Below, one piece after another: positions 12,401 through 20,734 of a stretch of 64,000 nucleotides of DNA. Origin of the DNA: Limnoperna fortunei (taxonomy: Eukaryota; Mollusca; Bivalvia; Mytilida; Modiolidae). Every line of letters begins with the position of its first letter. Position 1 is the first letter of the stretch. A model generated the notes under the pieces. The model ran no database searches and was not told where the DNA came from. It worked only from the letters and a program-made list of their open reading frames with translations. The DNA lies in contig OX104122.1 in the NCBI GenBank assembly GCA_944474755.1, positions 6,225,223 to 6,289,222 on the forward strand, in the 5' to 3' direction. The translations under genes and the position numbers were made by a program.

Positions 12401-15400
12401 GGGACAGTCATCTTTCATATAATTGTATAATGTTGTCGCCTGGATAGCGCTTTAATTTCTTCATGAATTCTCATGAAACTTTGGGAAATTGTTACTTACA
12501 GAGTCAAACTTTAGTAGCTCGAACTCTGATGGCTCGAACACCATTGATTTCTCGAACTGTTTTTAGAGTCTTGTCATTTATTTCAATATATGTTTGTACA
12601 AAAAACTCGGTTTTTTAAACACTGATTTCTCAAACTCATTTATAGGTCCTGTTTATAGTGACTTAATGTAAGTCGCCCTCAATAACTTGAACTCTAATTA
12701 TAAGCGTAAGTGCGAAGTAATTAACTTCGGTACAAAGAACGTTGATAAGAGAAGCTATCCACCTTAGTCTGATGGGAACGCATGGGGTATTGTGAGCACT
12801 TAGTTTTTTTAGTTAATTATTTTATTTTCTAATTATGTAATAATTACTTTATTTGTATTGCTTCAATATATGACAATATGACGTTTCTGTGACAATGGAA
12901 CATGAAGACCACAAGGAGCAAGTACATGTATGCAATATCTCTTAAATTATCAGAAAATAAAGTTAATTTATACTCACTTTGAAACACTGATGTTTTTTAT
13001 TAGCAACCGTTGGGTCAAAGCCTCTGCTGGTGGACTTGTAGTCCTGGCAGAAATCAACAGTCCAATGCCCAGTAGTCACAAGGTGAAGATGACCTCAGCC
13101 AGATTTGATACAACATTTTGGAATTGTGTAAAATAAGCTCTTCAACATCTTAGTCATTTGAATTTAAAATATATTTGGGTTTGAACTTCGGTGTCGAGAA
13201 ACTCACTTCTGGCAAAGAAAATTTTGTAACCTTGGTATCTAATTGGTGAAATATTATTTATTATTAGAAATGTTAGGTTATAATACAAATTGACACTTTC
13301 TGACAATGTTATGTTCAGCAGCAACATACTAAATATTGTTGGAAGTGTGGACCAGGGTACCAGTGTGCTTTCTGTGTTTACTGTTATGTTGGAAGTGTGG
13401 ATAAGGGGACAAGTGTGCTTTCTGTGGACAAGGGTACCAGTATGCTTTCTGTGGACAACATGGACAAGGGTACCAGTGTGCTTTATGTGGACAAGGGTAC
13501 CAGTGTTTATCTGTGGACAAGGGTACCAGTGTGCGTTATGTGGACAAGGGTACCAGTGTGCTACCTGTGGACAAGTGTACCAGTGTGCTACCTGTGTTTT
13601 ACTGTTATGTTGGAAATGTAGACAAGGGTACCAGTGTGCTTTCTGTGTTTAGTGTTATGTTGGAAGTGTGGATAAGGGGACAAGTGTGCTTTCTGTGGAC
13701 AAGGGTACCAGTATGCTTTCTGTGGACAACATGGACAAGGGTACCAGTGTGCTTTATGTGGACAAGGGTACCGGTGTGCTACCTGTGGACAAGGGTACCA
13801 GTGTGGTACCTGTGGACAAGGGTACCAGTGTGCTACCTGTGAACAAGAGTACCAGTGTGCTATCTGTGGACAAGGGTACCAGTGTGCTACATGTACCTGT
13901 GAACAAGGTACCAGTGTGCTAATATGTACCTGTGGACAATGGTACCAGTGTGCTAACTGTGGACAAGAGTACCAGTGAGCTTTCTGTGCTTTACTGTCAT
14001 GTTTTCAAGAAACAAAATGAATTTGCATACTCTTTTAATTTGTAAACTTACATAAAAACAAGTGTATTGACAGTATTGATAACATGTTTATATGATTTCC
14101 ATTGATCATGTTGATATTGATTTGTTAAATATGTTTTACAGGTACTAAAGGAATGTGACCCAGGATGTAGAGGTAAGTTACAAATACAACAACAATTAAG
14201 AAAGGGATGGAATTGGAAACATGTAATGCAATAGATATCACGGATGATTACTGATCTGTTCATGTTGATGATCAGAATTTAGTTTATGTTTGTATTACCT
14301 GACATAAAGAGTCACGTGATCTATTGTCATCACTTTGTGTTGTCAGCTTTCTCTTTGAAATCGATTGAAATCGAAATTGGTTACAATATTTATGTTTTGT
14401 GATCAGAAATTAAAAATGGCCACCACCAACACAGGAATTAGTTAAAGCAAACATTGTAAAATGTTCAGATGACTTTTCACATCTTAGAAGCTATATATAT
14501 GTGTGCTTTGTATTAAATGAACCTACACAAAGTATTGTTGTTTTGCAGTTGGAAATTATGATTAAATACACTTGCACTATGCAATTAGTACATATTTGAT
14601 AACAACAGAAAGTATACAAACAGTATTATTAGTTATATTTTGACCTGCTCAAATGAATCGGTTATTATTTATGCATGTATAGCTTAAAATATGCTAGCGT
14701 GTGTAGCAGCTTTTATTTCAAACAAAATTACAAAACTCATATGGCTGTAAATAGCTCTAAGCATCCTTCACCTTAAAATCATCTACGAAGGAGAGAATTA
14801 TTATAATATGACAATTATTACAATATTCATACTAAAATTATAATGAGAAATAATCTATGGGTACTGTTAGCATGGAAGCGGCTTAACCAGTAGGATTAAC
14901 AAACATCAGATCAAATATCCAATATATAAATAATAAATAATAAAGAAACAACTAGATTATATTATAAAATACATCAGTATGAGAATTGTATGCCAATATT
15001 GCAAGTTAATCCACGTTTTTCAGTATAAAAAAATAACTTAAGCATGTTTTCCATTTATTTTACCATTGTATTACTACATTACAGGTCTTGACGAACAGTG
15101 TTTAAATTTATGCCCAAAAGACAAACATCTTGCCAGATTGGCCCGTCATATTGGAATAAAGATTTTTGATCAGTTTATTGTCAATTTAGGACTGTCAAGG
15201 AATGACTTGGACGAATTTGATTACAAATATCAAGGGAGAAATCCACTAATGATGAAACATGATATTTTGTGTCATTGGAAAAAAATAGGAGCTCAACCTA
15301 CGATTAAAGCTTTATGTACAGCTTTGAAAGGAATTCAACATAACCAACACATTCTTTGTCAGGTTAGTAAGTTTTGTAATGATTTATGAAAACTTTTGTA

Positions 15401-18400
15401 ATACCAATATGGGTATTAGAGAAATATAACTACATACAATGTGGTTATAATTTGCTAGTCTGATGTCAATAAGACTTAACCATGGCATGTGCCTGAGGGG
15501 GTGATTTGACTAAGTGAAATTAAACAAAAATATTATATTTATACAGTATATCAAAGTAAGGTGATTATACCCCCACAAACTTGTTTGGGTGTGTGTATAG
15601 GATTCACCCTGTCTGTCTGTCCGTCTGTCCACATCCCTTGTAAGTGCTTCTCCTCCTAAACCGCTTGACAGATTTTGATGAAACTTTACATGAAGTACAT
15701 CATATGTAGATGTGCATGAAGAATTTTCGTCGTTGTCGGATATTATTCAGGGGAGATAATTGGAATTGAAGTGAAGGAGGGTGTATCCCTTCGTAAGCGT
15801 GCTCACAGTCCTCAATTGTTTTAAATACTTTTATGGATAGTTTATCAAAGTGAGGTGATTTTAAATACTTTTTTGTCAGAACAATTATCAACACAATCAC
15901 ATCTTCATGGGAGGGGCCTCGGTGACCAGTAAGTTTTTGTCACCTAACCTGTCAACACCAAGGTTGCGGGTTCAAGCCTTAAGTGTTTGACTTGAACCGC
16001 AATTGAGAAAAGAATTGCGACTTTGTCTTCCAAAGGTTGGGTTTTCACTACTCTGACTCGCCCCCCCCCACCCCCCCCAAAAAAAAATTGACGCCACAAT
16101 ATCTATATCGGGGATTGATGGCCAAGAGGTTTAAGGATATTAGTCATCTACTATTGATGTCATGCGTGTCAGTTCTTGTCTTACTGTGGGCGTGTCAGAT
16201 CTTGTCTTACTGTGGGCGTGTCAGTTCTAGTCTTACTGTGGGCGTGTCAGTTCTAGTCTTACTGTGGGCGTGTCAGTTCTAGTCTTACTGTGGGCGTGTC
16301 AGTTCTAGTCTTACTGTGGGCATGTCAGTTCTAGTCTTACTGTGGGCGTGTCAGTTCTTGTCTTACTGTGGGCGTGTCAGTTCTAGTCTTACTGTGGGCG
16401 TGTCAGTTCTTGTCTTACTGTGGGCGTGTCAGTTCTAGTCTTACTGTGGGCGTGTCAGTTCTAGTCTTACTGTGGGCGTGTCAGTTCTAGTCTTACTGTG
16501 GGCGTGTCAGTTCTAGTCTTACTGTGGGCGTGTCAGTTCTAGTCTTACTGTGGGCGTGTCAGTTCTAGTCTTACTGTGGGCGTGTCAGTTCTTGTCTTAC
16601 TGTGGGCGTGTCAGTTCTAGTCTTACTGTGGGCGTGTCAGTTCTAGTCTTACTCTGGGCGTGTCAGTTCTAGTCTTACTGTGGGCATGTCAGTTCTAGTC
16701 TTACTTTGGGCGTGTCAGTTCTAGTCTTACTGTGGGCGTGTCAGTTCTAGTCTTACTGTGGGCGTGTCAGTTCTTGTCTTACTGTGGGCGTGTCAGTTCT
16801 AGTCTTACTGTGGGCGTGTCAGTTCTTGTCTTACTGTGGGCGTGTCAGTTCTAGTCTTACTGTGGGCGTGTCAGTTCTAGTCTTACTGTGGGCGTGTCAG
16901 TTCTAGTCTTACTGTGGGCGTGTCAGTTCTTGTCTTACTGTGGGCGTGTCAGTTCTTGTCTTACTGTGGGCGTGTCAGTTCTAGTCTTACTGTGGGCGTG
17001 TCAGTTCTTGTCTTACTGTGGGCGTGTCAGTTCTAGTCTTACTGTGGGCGTGTCAGTTCTAGTCTTACTGTGGGCGTGTCAGTTCTAGTCTTACTGTGGG
17101 CGTGTCGGTTCTAGTCTTACTGTGGGCGTGTCAGTTCTTGTCTTACTGTGGGCGTGTCAGTTCTAGTCTTACTGTGGGCAGCTCAAACATTTATTAAGAA
17201 GAATTGCCAGTTCTTACTGCCAAAGATCTGGTTTTCACAGGGTACTATATCTTCTTACGACTCACTACCCTTCCAGCGGAAAAATTGCTGAAGATGATAA
17301 ACACTATTCAAGAAATAAAATGAACATCTCTGCTTGGAACACAAGAAATTGCAGCAACTAAACTTATCCAGGACATGCACAAGGAATTTAGCATTTAAGT
17401 TGTTTTTTATTAAGGGTGTTTAATGCCACTTTCAGCAATTTTACATATGTATCATGACATTTAGTTTTTATTGGAGAGGACACCGAAGTACCCGGATAAA
17501 AATTCGACCATCCATAGGAAAACTGGCAATCCGTGTCAATAAAGATTGGAGTCTTAGTGCACCCTGCCAGAAGTAAGACTCGAACCCGCAAACTCAGTGC
17601 AAATTTCATGCACAAAATGTTTAACATTTTTACAAAAAATGTTTCAGTGCAATAGCTCAAAAAGTGTGCCGTTAATTTTAGGACATTATTACATATCAGG
17701 TGGGTAAGAAGCCTATTGATGCTGGATAAATTCCATCAATGGTCAAGGTCACCAGTTGACAAAAAACATTAGAAATTTTTCAAAAAAAATACTAATGCAA
17801 AATTAAACTGGGGTATCAGTGATTGCTTAATCAACTGTCTACTTATAATATACAATTGTATCTCATTTCAGATATTTAGAGAAGATAGAACAATTCTTGG
17901 TGAGTCATTTTGATACACGATTGTCCTGGACCTGTTTTTTTCTAATTTTCATGAAAACTTGTAGTTTTGGATAATTTGCTTATATATGTTCTGTTAATGT
18001 TTATTACTACAGTTGCCTTCCTTCAATGTAGCTTTATCGGTTTACTTAGTTTAAAATCACATTACAATAATTTAGTCATTTGTCATCTGTATTCCAGATG
18101 AGCACTGTACTAGGATTGGTTAATTTACATGTTAGCTTGACATTACATTACAATAATTTAGTCATTTGTCATCTGTATTCCAGATGAGCGCTGTACTAGG
18201 ATTGGTTAATTTACATGTTAGCTTGACATTACATTACAATAATTAAGTCATTTGTCATCTGTATTCCAGATGAGCGCTGTACTAGGATTGGTTAATTTAC
18301 ATGTTAGCTTGACATTACATTACAATAATTAAGTCATTTGTCATCTGTATTCCAGATGAGCACTGTACTAGGATTGATTAATTTACATGTTAGCTTGACA

Positions 18401-20334
18401 TTACATTACAATAATTTAGTCATTTTTCATCTGTATTCCAGATGAGCGCTGTACTAGGATTGGTTAATTTAGCTTGACATCACATTACAATAATTTCATC
18501 ACTTGTCATCGGTATTATAGGTGAACCCTCTCCTGGGATGGGTTACTTTATCTTAACGTCACATTACAATAAATTAGTCACTTGCCATCGGTACTCTACG
18601 TGAACCCTCTCCTGGGATGGGTTACTTTATCTTAACGTCACATTACAATAAATTAGTCACTTGCCATCGGTACTCTAGGTGAACCCTCTCCTGTAATTGG
18701 TTACTTTAGCTTAACATCACACATCAGTTGAGGAAATATATTTTTTGTCTGTTGATCGTTTGTACATCCCACATCAGTTGAGGAAGTAGATTTTTTGTCT
18801 GTTGATAGCATCGTTTGTACATCCCATATCAGTTGAGGAAATAGATTTTTTGTCTGTTGATAGCATCGTTTGTACATCCCACATCAGTTGAGGAAATAGA
18901 TTTTTTGTCTGTTGGAGTCCCATTCCTGGATTTGACTTTTTCCTAGACATGGCAATTAATAACTTGACTGGTGTTTTAATTGAACGCTGACACTGTGTAC
19001 TCGTTTGGAGCATCTTGGTGCACCCATGGATGTTATTTTGTTCAGATTGCTCTCTTTGTCTTAATCCGGATTTGTATTTGTCCTTTGACTTTCGGCCCTT
19101 GTTGTTAGGGCGGTTTCTATGTCATGTATCTTTTACCGAGGTGTTCATATTAGATTTGTTTATACATAAAGCAAGTACATCTAGATAACAAGATATTTCT
19201 TTAAAAACATTATAGTTTTGTCACTTCATTACATTATAGATTTAAAAGATGCTAAACTGCAAGACGTTCCAGATGATGTAACGCTGGATGTTCTGTCTAA
19301 GAAGATAACAAATTGTGCAATTCATCTGGGTGTAGAACTGGGAATAGATTTCTGCCAGATTGAAGAAACCATGTTTAGATATAACCGGGACATGTTTGGC
19401 CAGAATTATGACATTCTAATAAAATGGAAAAATAGTACGAGGAACAAAACCATTCGTTATCTGATGCATGTCCTGAATATAGTTGCTCCAGAAGGATGTA
19501 AATTTCTGAAAGAAAAGTATAACATTGGTGAGAGTTAATCCTCAGTTATTTAGGAAAGTTAAAATGACAATTCAGGGATCTCTTTCTCCTGTTCATTTAC
19601 ACTAACAATACATGTAACATATGTTGATGTAATTATACTAATTACTAATGTACCCGGTAGTACAATATTGTTTCATATAAACTATAAGCAACTAACTACA
19701 AGCTACCAAGTTTTGTTTCTACCTCGTGTCTAATAATAGTCTCCAATAGATATAAATGTCAAGTCTGCAGACATCCAATGTTGATATTTGACTTTTTCTT
19801 AATAAACGTTAGGTATCCTCTGCAGACCTTACAAACTTAGTATCAAGTACTAGGATAGGAAACATTACGTTGGAGCTTGTACCTCCCATACTCTTATGGT
19901 ATATCAGAGCTTAATTTCAGTTAAATTAAGGAAATGTTAAATTAGTATCATAAGTCTTCTAAAATAATCATTTAAAATTATGTCGACATAATGAATTTAT
20001 CTACTGCAGCATTTTCTGGCTTGATAATCATTCAATAATCGTACTTGTTTGGTTAAATGATTGCTAGTTTTCCTACCGAACGTATTGTTTTTGAAGTCTT
20101 TTGACGTTTTCTTTTATAGATTTTCCAGAAGACGGCAACACCAGCCAAAGAATTGAACATGCAAAATCAACAACAATGGAGGCCTCCTCCCATAAAAAAA
20201 GTGATGCTACAAAATCAACAACAATGAAGGCCATCTCCCATACACAAACTGATGCTACAAAGACAACAACAATGGAGGCCACCTCCCATAAAAAACCTGA
20301 TCACAAAAAATCAAGCAAATGCCACATTGCTTGA
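162..20334 (+). CDS. Roc-COR GTPase with two Death domains (5-prime partial, nine exons)
   Basis: I join exons 162-410, 3479-3979, 4738-4847, 10522-11760, 14142-14172, 15085-15362, 17872-17899, 19240-19527 and 20120-20334. Every junction has AG/GT and matching phase (1,1,0,0,1,0,1,1), giving 979 residues in the window plus a stop. The order is Roc GTPase (P-loop GACSVGKS at 34-41, DFGGQ at 204-208, THKD at 280-283), COR region (about 288-540), an extended COR-tail region to 700, Death domain 1 (about 711-800), Death domain 2 (about 814-905), and a short C-terminal repeat tail. Roc-COR proteins act as dimerising GTPase switches in the cytosol, and Death domains recruit signalling partners. A role in cell death or innate immunity is inference from the domains. 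The first exon begins in phase 1, so upstream exons (perhaps ankyrin or LRR repeats) lie outside the window. I see no orthology strong enough for a gene symbol. Confidence 0.88.
469..731 (+). mobile_element. Full-length tRNA-derived SINE with 16-bp target-site duplication
   Basis: The head has a pol III A box (TGGCCGAGTGG at 479-489) and B box (GGTTCGATTC at 543-552), similar to a tRNA-Ser/Leu type head. The middle and 3-prime part have the block ctccgggtactccggcttcc and a tail ending in tggcgttaaaacaccattc. It is flanked by a perfect 16-bp direct repeat (453-468 and 732-747), so it inserted recently into the first intron, 58 bp after the exon. The family looks like the V-SINE type reported in bivalves (RUDI); the family name is from memory. 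Confidence 0.9.
775..1834. repeat. Degenerate ancestor of the 48-bp minisatellite
   Basis: This intronic stretch is filled with diverged actgtcag / gtgtcagtcattgat words at irregular spacing. They match parts of the 48-bp unit of the clean array that follows, so this looks like the decayed older edge of the same array. No coding signal is seen. Confidence 0.6.
1835..3190. repeat. 48-bp minisatellite, about 28 copies
   Basis: Tandem units of 48 bp containing GAGATGTCAGTCATTTATCA, then gactgtcagtagtgtcagg. The period is a multiple of three, so long open frames persist through it (a 16-residue repeat in every reading), but these are not genes. A variant with ttggag and gtcaggggtgtc occurs in two separate clusters (about 2010-2160 and 2910-3110), which shows local copying of blocks. 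Confidence 0.92.
3191..3478. other. Intron sequence without recognised feature
   Basis: AT-rich sequence leading to the acceptor at 3478. I see nothing else in it. Confidence 0.5.
3479..3979 (+). CDS. Exon: Roc insertion and DFGGQ (G3) motif
   Basis: The acceptor is ctattgttcag and the donor is CCT|GTAAGT. The first 90 codons (residues 85-170) are polar, rich in Q, K, E and S, and look disordered. The later part returns to a fold-like sequence, with SDLVDFGGQ at 199-208 as the Roc G3 motif and a strand FTLIFDGRKGL. The linker separates P-loop and G3 by about 165 residues, much longer than in typical Ras-like or Roc domains (about 40-60). The donor region is duplicated in the following intron at 4011-4051. 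Confidence 0.87.
4011..4051 (+). repeat. Direct duplicate of exon end plus splice donor
   Basis: A 41-bp copy of 3950-3990, which spans the last 30 bases of the exon and its GTAAGT donor. It gives a second intact donor 61 bp downstream of the first. Use of this second donor would put an in-frame TAA (3988-3990) in the mRNA. Confidence 0.85.
4490..4556 (+). mobile_element. SINE 3-prime fragment
   Basis: Only the tail of the SINE is present (tctccgggtactccg, then aaaaattgctgacattggcg), ending in an (aaac)n tract. The head is missing. Confidence 0.7.
4738..4847 (+). CDS. Exon: Roc G4 motif
   Basis: A 110-nt exon after a strong acceptor (ctctttgattgcag), ending GAG|GTAAAC. It encodes residues 252-287: a helix (ILKHWVDSIL), an acidic DDDDD run, the hydrophobic strand LPVVLFVA and THKD, which stands at the place of the G4 motif (N/T-K-x-D). 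The usual lysine position is shifted (T-H-K-D), as is common in Roc-like NTPases of invertebrates. It is too short for an ORF scan and was placed by phase and motif. Confidence 0.85.
4848..5587. other. Intron sequence without recognised feature
   Basis: Non-coding AT-rich intron sequence before the inverted-repeat element. Short open frames here have no domain or codon signal. Confidence 0.5.
5588..5959. mobile_element. MITE-like element with GCCCCCGC inverted ends
   Basis: Starts with gcccccgc and ends with gcgggggc, a perfect 8-bp inverted pair 372 bp apart. The interior has the 'acttgtccgtcc ... cagacctgtcggaccactacttcc' words that recur near 10200-10440 and 21720-21930, so it belongs to a dispersed family. 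No transposase is seen, so any movement would need a helper. Confidence 0.55.
6185..7618. mobile_element. 1.4-kb element with inverted ends and internal ~170-bp repeats
   Basis: Left end agctcacctga (6185-6195) and right end tcaggtgacagagct (7604-7618) form an imperfect inverted pair. Inside, about seven diverged units repeat every 150-205 bp, marked by caatattgtttggatggtcc. Short open frames within (for example 6352-6576 and 6861-7067) are shadows of this repeat. It is probably a non-autonomous element grown by internal tandem duplication. Confidence 0.6.
7619..8385. other. Intron sequence without recognised feature
   Basis: AT-rich sequence with two related 'cattgggttttt...atccatct' words near 7640-7760. 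No gene or clear mobile element is seen. Confidence 0.45.
8386..8887. repeat. 30/40-bp minisatellite
   Basis: Units of 30 bp (aattgttttgttattatttt plus cctatgacat), about 15 copies. Some units carry an extra 10 bp (ggataagaat), making a 40-bp form. The two forms alternate in blocks. The multiple-of-three period creates spurious open frames such as repeated CYYFPD/VLLLFS peptides. Confidence 0.92.
8888..9389. other. Intron sequence without recognised feature
   Basis: Non-coding sequence between two minisatellites. I see no gene or element in it. Confidence 0.45.
9390..10190. repeat. 50-bp minisatellite, about 16 copies
   Basis: Units of 50 bp built from gttgacctgattcagtcatt, tcagtggttctgttagctga and gtccattact. 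Copies differ by point changes and small indels; a subtype with gagtaaattact occurs in the second half (9900-10110). Confidence 0.92.
10200..10440. repeat. Dispersed repeat fragment
   Basis: Contains 'gtaacagttttctcagcaac' and 'cacctacttcctgttaac', which recur with changes at 21720-21930 and, more weakly, at 5600-5960. It ends about 80 bp before the COR exon. Confidence 0.5.
10522..11760 (+). CDS. Exon: COR domain
   Basis: A 1239-nt exon (413 codons, phase 0 to 0) after ttttattttcaag, ending AAG|GTATGT. It starts with the end of Roc (DIFFINTTD, G5 area) and continues into a COR-type region: a predicted winged-helix segment with DFLRTQHLLGKIMYFE, then VQPTSLVDILRSFIT, KDLFKLWKQ and a FVAKVLVHLDFLIEP strand pair. 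This is the classic COR pattern in which a regulatory module reads incoming membrane or partner signals. The last 150 residues (YLVPCAVNHK onward) resemble the less conserved tail that links COR to the Death domains. A single exon of this size suggests that it was retained as one unit during gene-family expansion. Confidence 0.9.
11761..13330. other. Intron sequence without recognised feature
   Basis: Contains a short pair of related words (gtcatgctgttgtcgcctgtat at 12259 and a diverged copy near 12430) but no domain-bearing ORF. Small open frames at 12098-12310 and 12930-13136 show no known motif. Confidence 0.45.
13335..13978. repeat. 27-bp minisatellite with higher-order block
   Basis: Units of about 27 bp centred on gtggacaagggtaccagtgt plus gctacct; most units contain GGTACC. 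A larger block (about 13380-13500) with the words ttactgttatgttggaag and ggataaggggacaagtg recurs at about 13610-13780, so blocks of several units have been copied together. Confidence 0.9.
14142..14172 (+). CDS. Microexon between COR and Death domain 1
   Basis: A 31-nt exon flanked by gttttacag and |GTAAGT. It encodes VLKECDPGCR, and its phase (0 in, 1 out) is exactly what the flanking exons need. It joins the end of the COR-tail exon to the first Death domain. Its match to both phases and splice signals supports it despite its size. Confidence 0.72.
14173..15084. other. Intron sequence without recognised feature
   Basis: AT-rich intron before Death domain 1. I see no gene or clear repeat. 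Confidence 0.45.
15085..15362 (+). CDS. Exon: Death domain 1
   Basis: A 278-nt exon after ctacattacag, ending CAG|GTTAGT. It encodes about residues 711-803. Motifs match a Death fold: LARLARHIG at helix 1, IFDQFIVNLGLSRNDLDEF over helices 2-3, then HDILCHWKK with the conserved tryptophan, and PTIKALCTALKGI as helix 6. Death domains assemble with like domains, so this part should recruit adaptors. It diverges strongly from the second Death domain, so the pair is not a recent tandem duplication. Confidence 0.86.
15560..15690 (-). repeat. Dispersed repeat with tatacccccacaaac end
   Basis: Holds tatacccccacaaacttgtt, then cacctgtctgtctgtccgtc-like words and cctcctaaaccgcttga. The reverse complement of the same module is at 53020-53262, with a partial copy at 49360-49470. 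This marks a dispersed family of unknown class. Confidence 0.6.
15911..16090 (+). mobile_element. Degenerate SINE copy
   Basis: Has ggggcctcggtgaccagta, tgtcaacaccaaggttgcgg, a B-box-like ggttcaagcc and a tail near gacgccacaatat. It is interrupted by a C-rich and A-rich tract (16060-16088). Confidence 0.6.
16115..17335 (+). mobile_element. SINE copy split by the 26-bp minisatellite
   Basis: The left flank reads gattgatggccaagaggttt then catctactattgatgtcatg, matching the SINE head. The right flank reads gaattgccagttcttactgcc, then tggttttcacagggtac and aaaaattgctgaagatg, matching the SINE tail. The tandem array sits exactly between, where the region before the B box is expected. Confidence 0.65.
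16175..17180. repeat. 26-bp minisatellite, about 38 copies
   Basis: Units of 26 bp: cttactgtgggcgtgtcagt plus tctagt, very homogeneous. Two unit types differ at one base (tctagt or tcttgt) and their order along the array is irregular. The open frames here (for example 16888-17088) are artefacts of the array. Confidence 0.95.
17405..17605 (-). mobile_element. SINE copy, reverse orientation, diverged
   Basis: Reads as the SINE tail to B box in reverse: taatgccactttcagcaatt, gtacccgg, aattaag-like word, caccctgccag and gactcgaacccgcaaactca. The A-box end is missing. Confidence 0.75.
17872..17899 (+). CDS. Microexon between the two Death domains
   Basis: A 28-nt exon (atttcag before it, |GTGAGT after it) encoding IFREDRTIL in phase 0 in, phase 1 out. 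It has the same phase pattern as the 31-nt exon before Death domain 1. Each Death domain exon is therefore preceded by a tiny linker exon, which suggests that the two-exon module (linker plus Death domain) was duplicated long ago. Confidence 0.72.
18059..18480. repeat. 86-bp tandem repeat, five copies
   Basis: Units of 86 bp starting with cattacaataatttagtcat and containing tattccagatgagcgctgta. Spacing is exactly 86 between the first copies. It lies in the last-but-one intron. Confidence 0.88.
18481..18720. repeat. 80-bp derivative repeat, three copies
   Basis: A shortened relative of the 86-bp unit with cacttgccatcggtactcta and gaaccctctcctgggatggg. It continues directly from the 86-bp array and shares its catcacattacaataa start. 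Confidence 0.8.
18721..18925. repeat. 50-55-bp tandem repeat, four copies
   Basis: Units starting acatcagttgaggaaataga followed by ttttttgtctgttgatagca. Spacing is 50, 55 and 55. Confidence 0.88.
19240..19527 (+). CDS. Exon: Death domain 2
   Basis: A 288-nt exon after cattacattatag, ending ATTG|GTGAGA. It encodes about residues 813-908. The Death fold is seen in VLSKKITNCAIHLGVELG, then DFCQIEETMFRYN, and YDILIKWKNST with a tryptophan at the same place as in Death domain 1, and a last helix TIRYLMHVLNIVA. Identity to Death domain 1 is low by eye, but the hydrophobic pattern and tryptophan match. Confidence 0.86.
19528..20119. other. Intron sequence without recognised feature
   Basis: No element or coding signal seen apart from splice sites at the edges. 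Confidence 0.45.
20120..20334 (+). CDS. Terminal exon with three 16-residue repeats
   Basis: After cttttatag this exon encodes about 70 residues and the stop codon TGA at 20332-20334. It carries three tandem units of about 16 residues (48 bp), rich in Thr, Ser, His and Lys, typified by DATKSTTMKAISHTQT. The tail is low complexity and probably disordered. A candidate polyadenylation signal lies 244 bases downstream. Confidence 0.82.
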
Positions 20335-20577
20335 TTTTGTACGTTCATTTTTTTGACAAACAGATTTGAACAAAATAAGTAAAAATTATGGTTTTACCAC
20401 TTTTTCTGTAAATAATTGTAAAAGTAATTGTATTTTATTGTGTTGACATGATTAATGTAAATCTCACAATAAGTAGCTCAATGTAACCAATGCACATTGA
20501 GAGTTTAATACTAAATTGTTAAACCATTATTTAAATATCACATATAAAGTATTAATGTTTATTGAAACTCAACTTAA

Positions 20578-20583
20578 AATAAA
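20578..20583 (+). promoter_or_regulatory. Candidate polyadenylation signal of the Roc-COR-Death gene
   Basis: An AATAAA hexamer 244 bases after the stop codon, within an AT-rich 3-prime UTR. It is followed by a T-rich and TG-containing stretch (tgacttgactttattgtgg) that could serve as a downstream element. Confidence 0.5.
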
Positions 20584-20714
20584 ATAGAAATATCTGACTT
20601 GACTTTATTGTGGAGCAACTTAACACATAGTTTTGGGTAATATATATTCTTGCTATTTTGCAATGTTTTTCTTTGGTCTTTATGTGCGTTATTATCCCAT
20701 CTCAAGCTACTAGC

Positions 20715-20734
20715 GTGAGATGGACCCATCTCAC
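20715..20734. other. Perfect hairpin downstream of the gene
   Basis: gtgagatgg and ccatctcac form a 9-bp stem with a 2-base centre. It lies in the region after the Roc-COR-Death gene and may mark the edge of a dispersed repeat. Confidence 0.5.

Noticed and set aside
12930..13136. Possible additional exon (FISNRWVKASAGGLVVLAEI...) in the intron after the COR exon
   Set aside because: The upstream and downstream exons already join in matching phase, and this piece has no family motif and no good donor.
13290..13922. Cys/Trp-rich repetitive open frames that could be taken for zinc-finger-like repeats
   Set aside because: They come from the 27-bp array, occur in several overlapping frames and have no start or splice context.
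16037..17088. VLLLWACQFLSYCGRVSS-type open frames
   Set aside because: They are the 26-bp array; three units make a 78-bp period in one frame.
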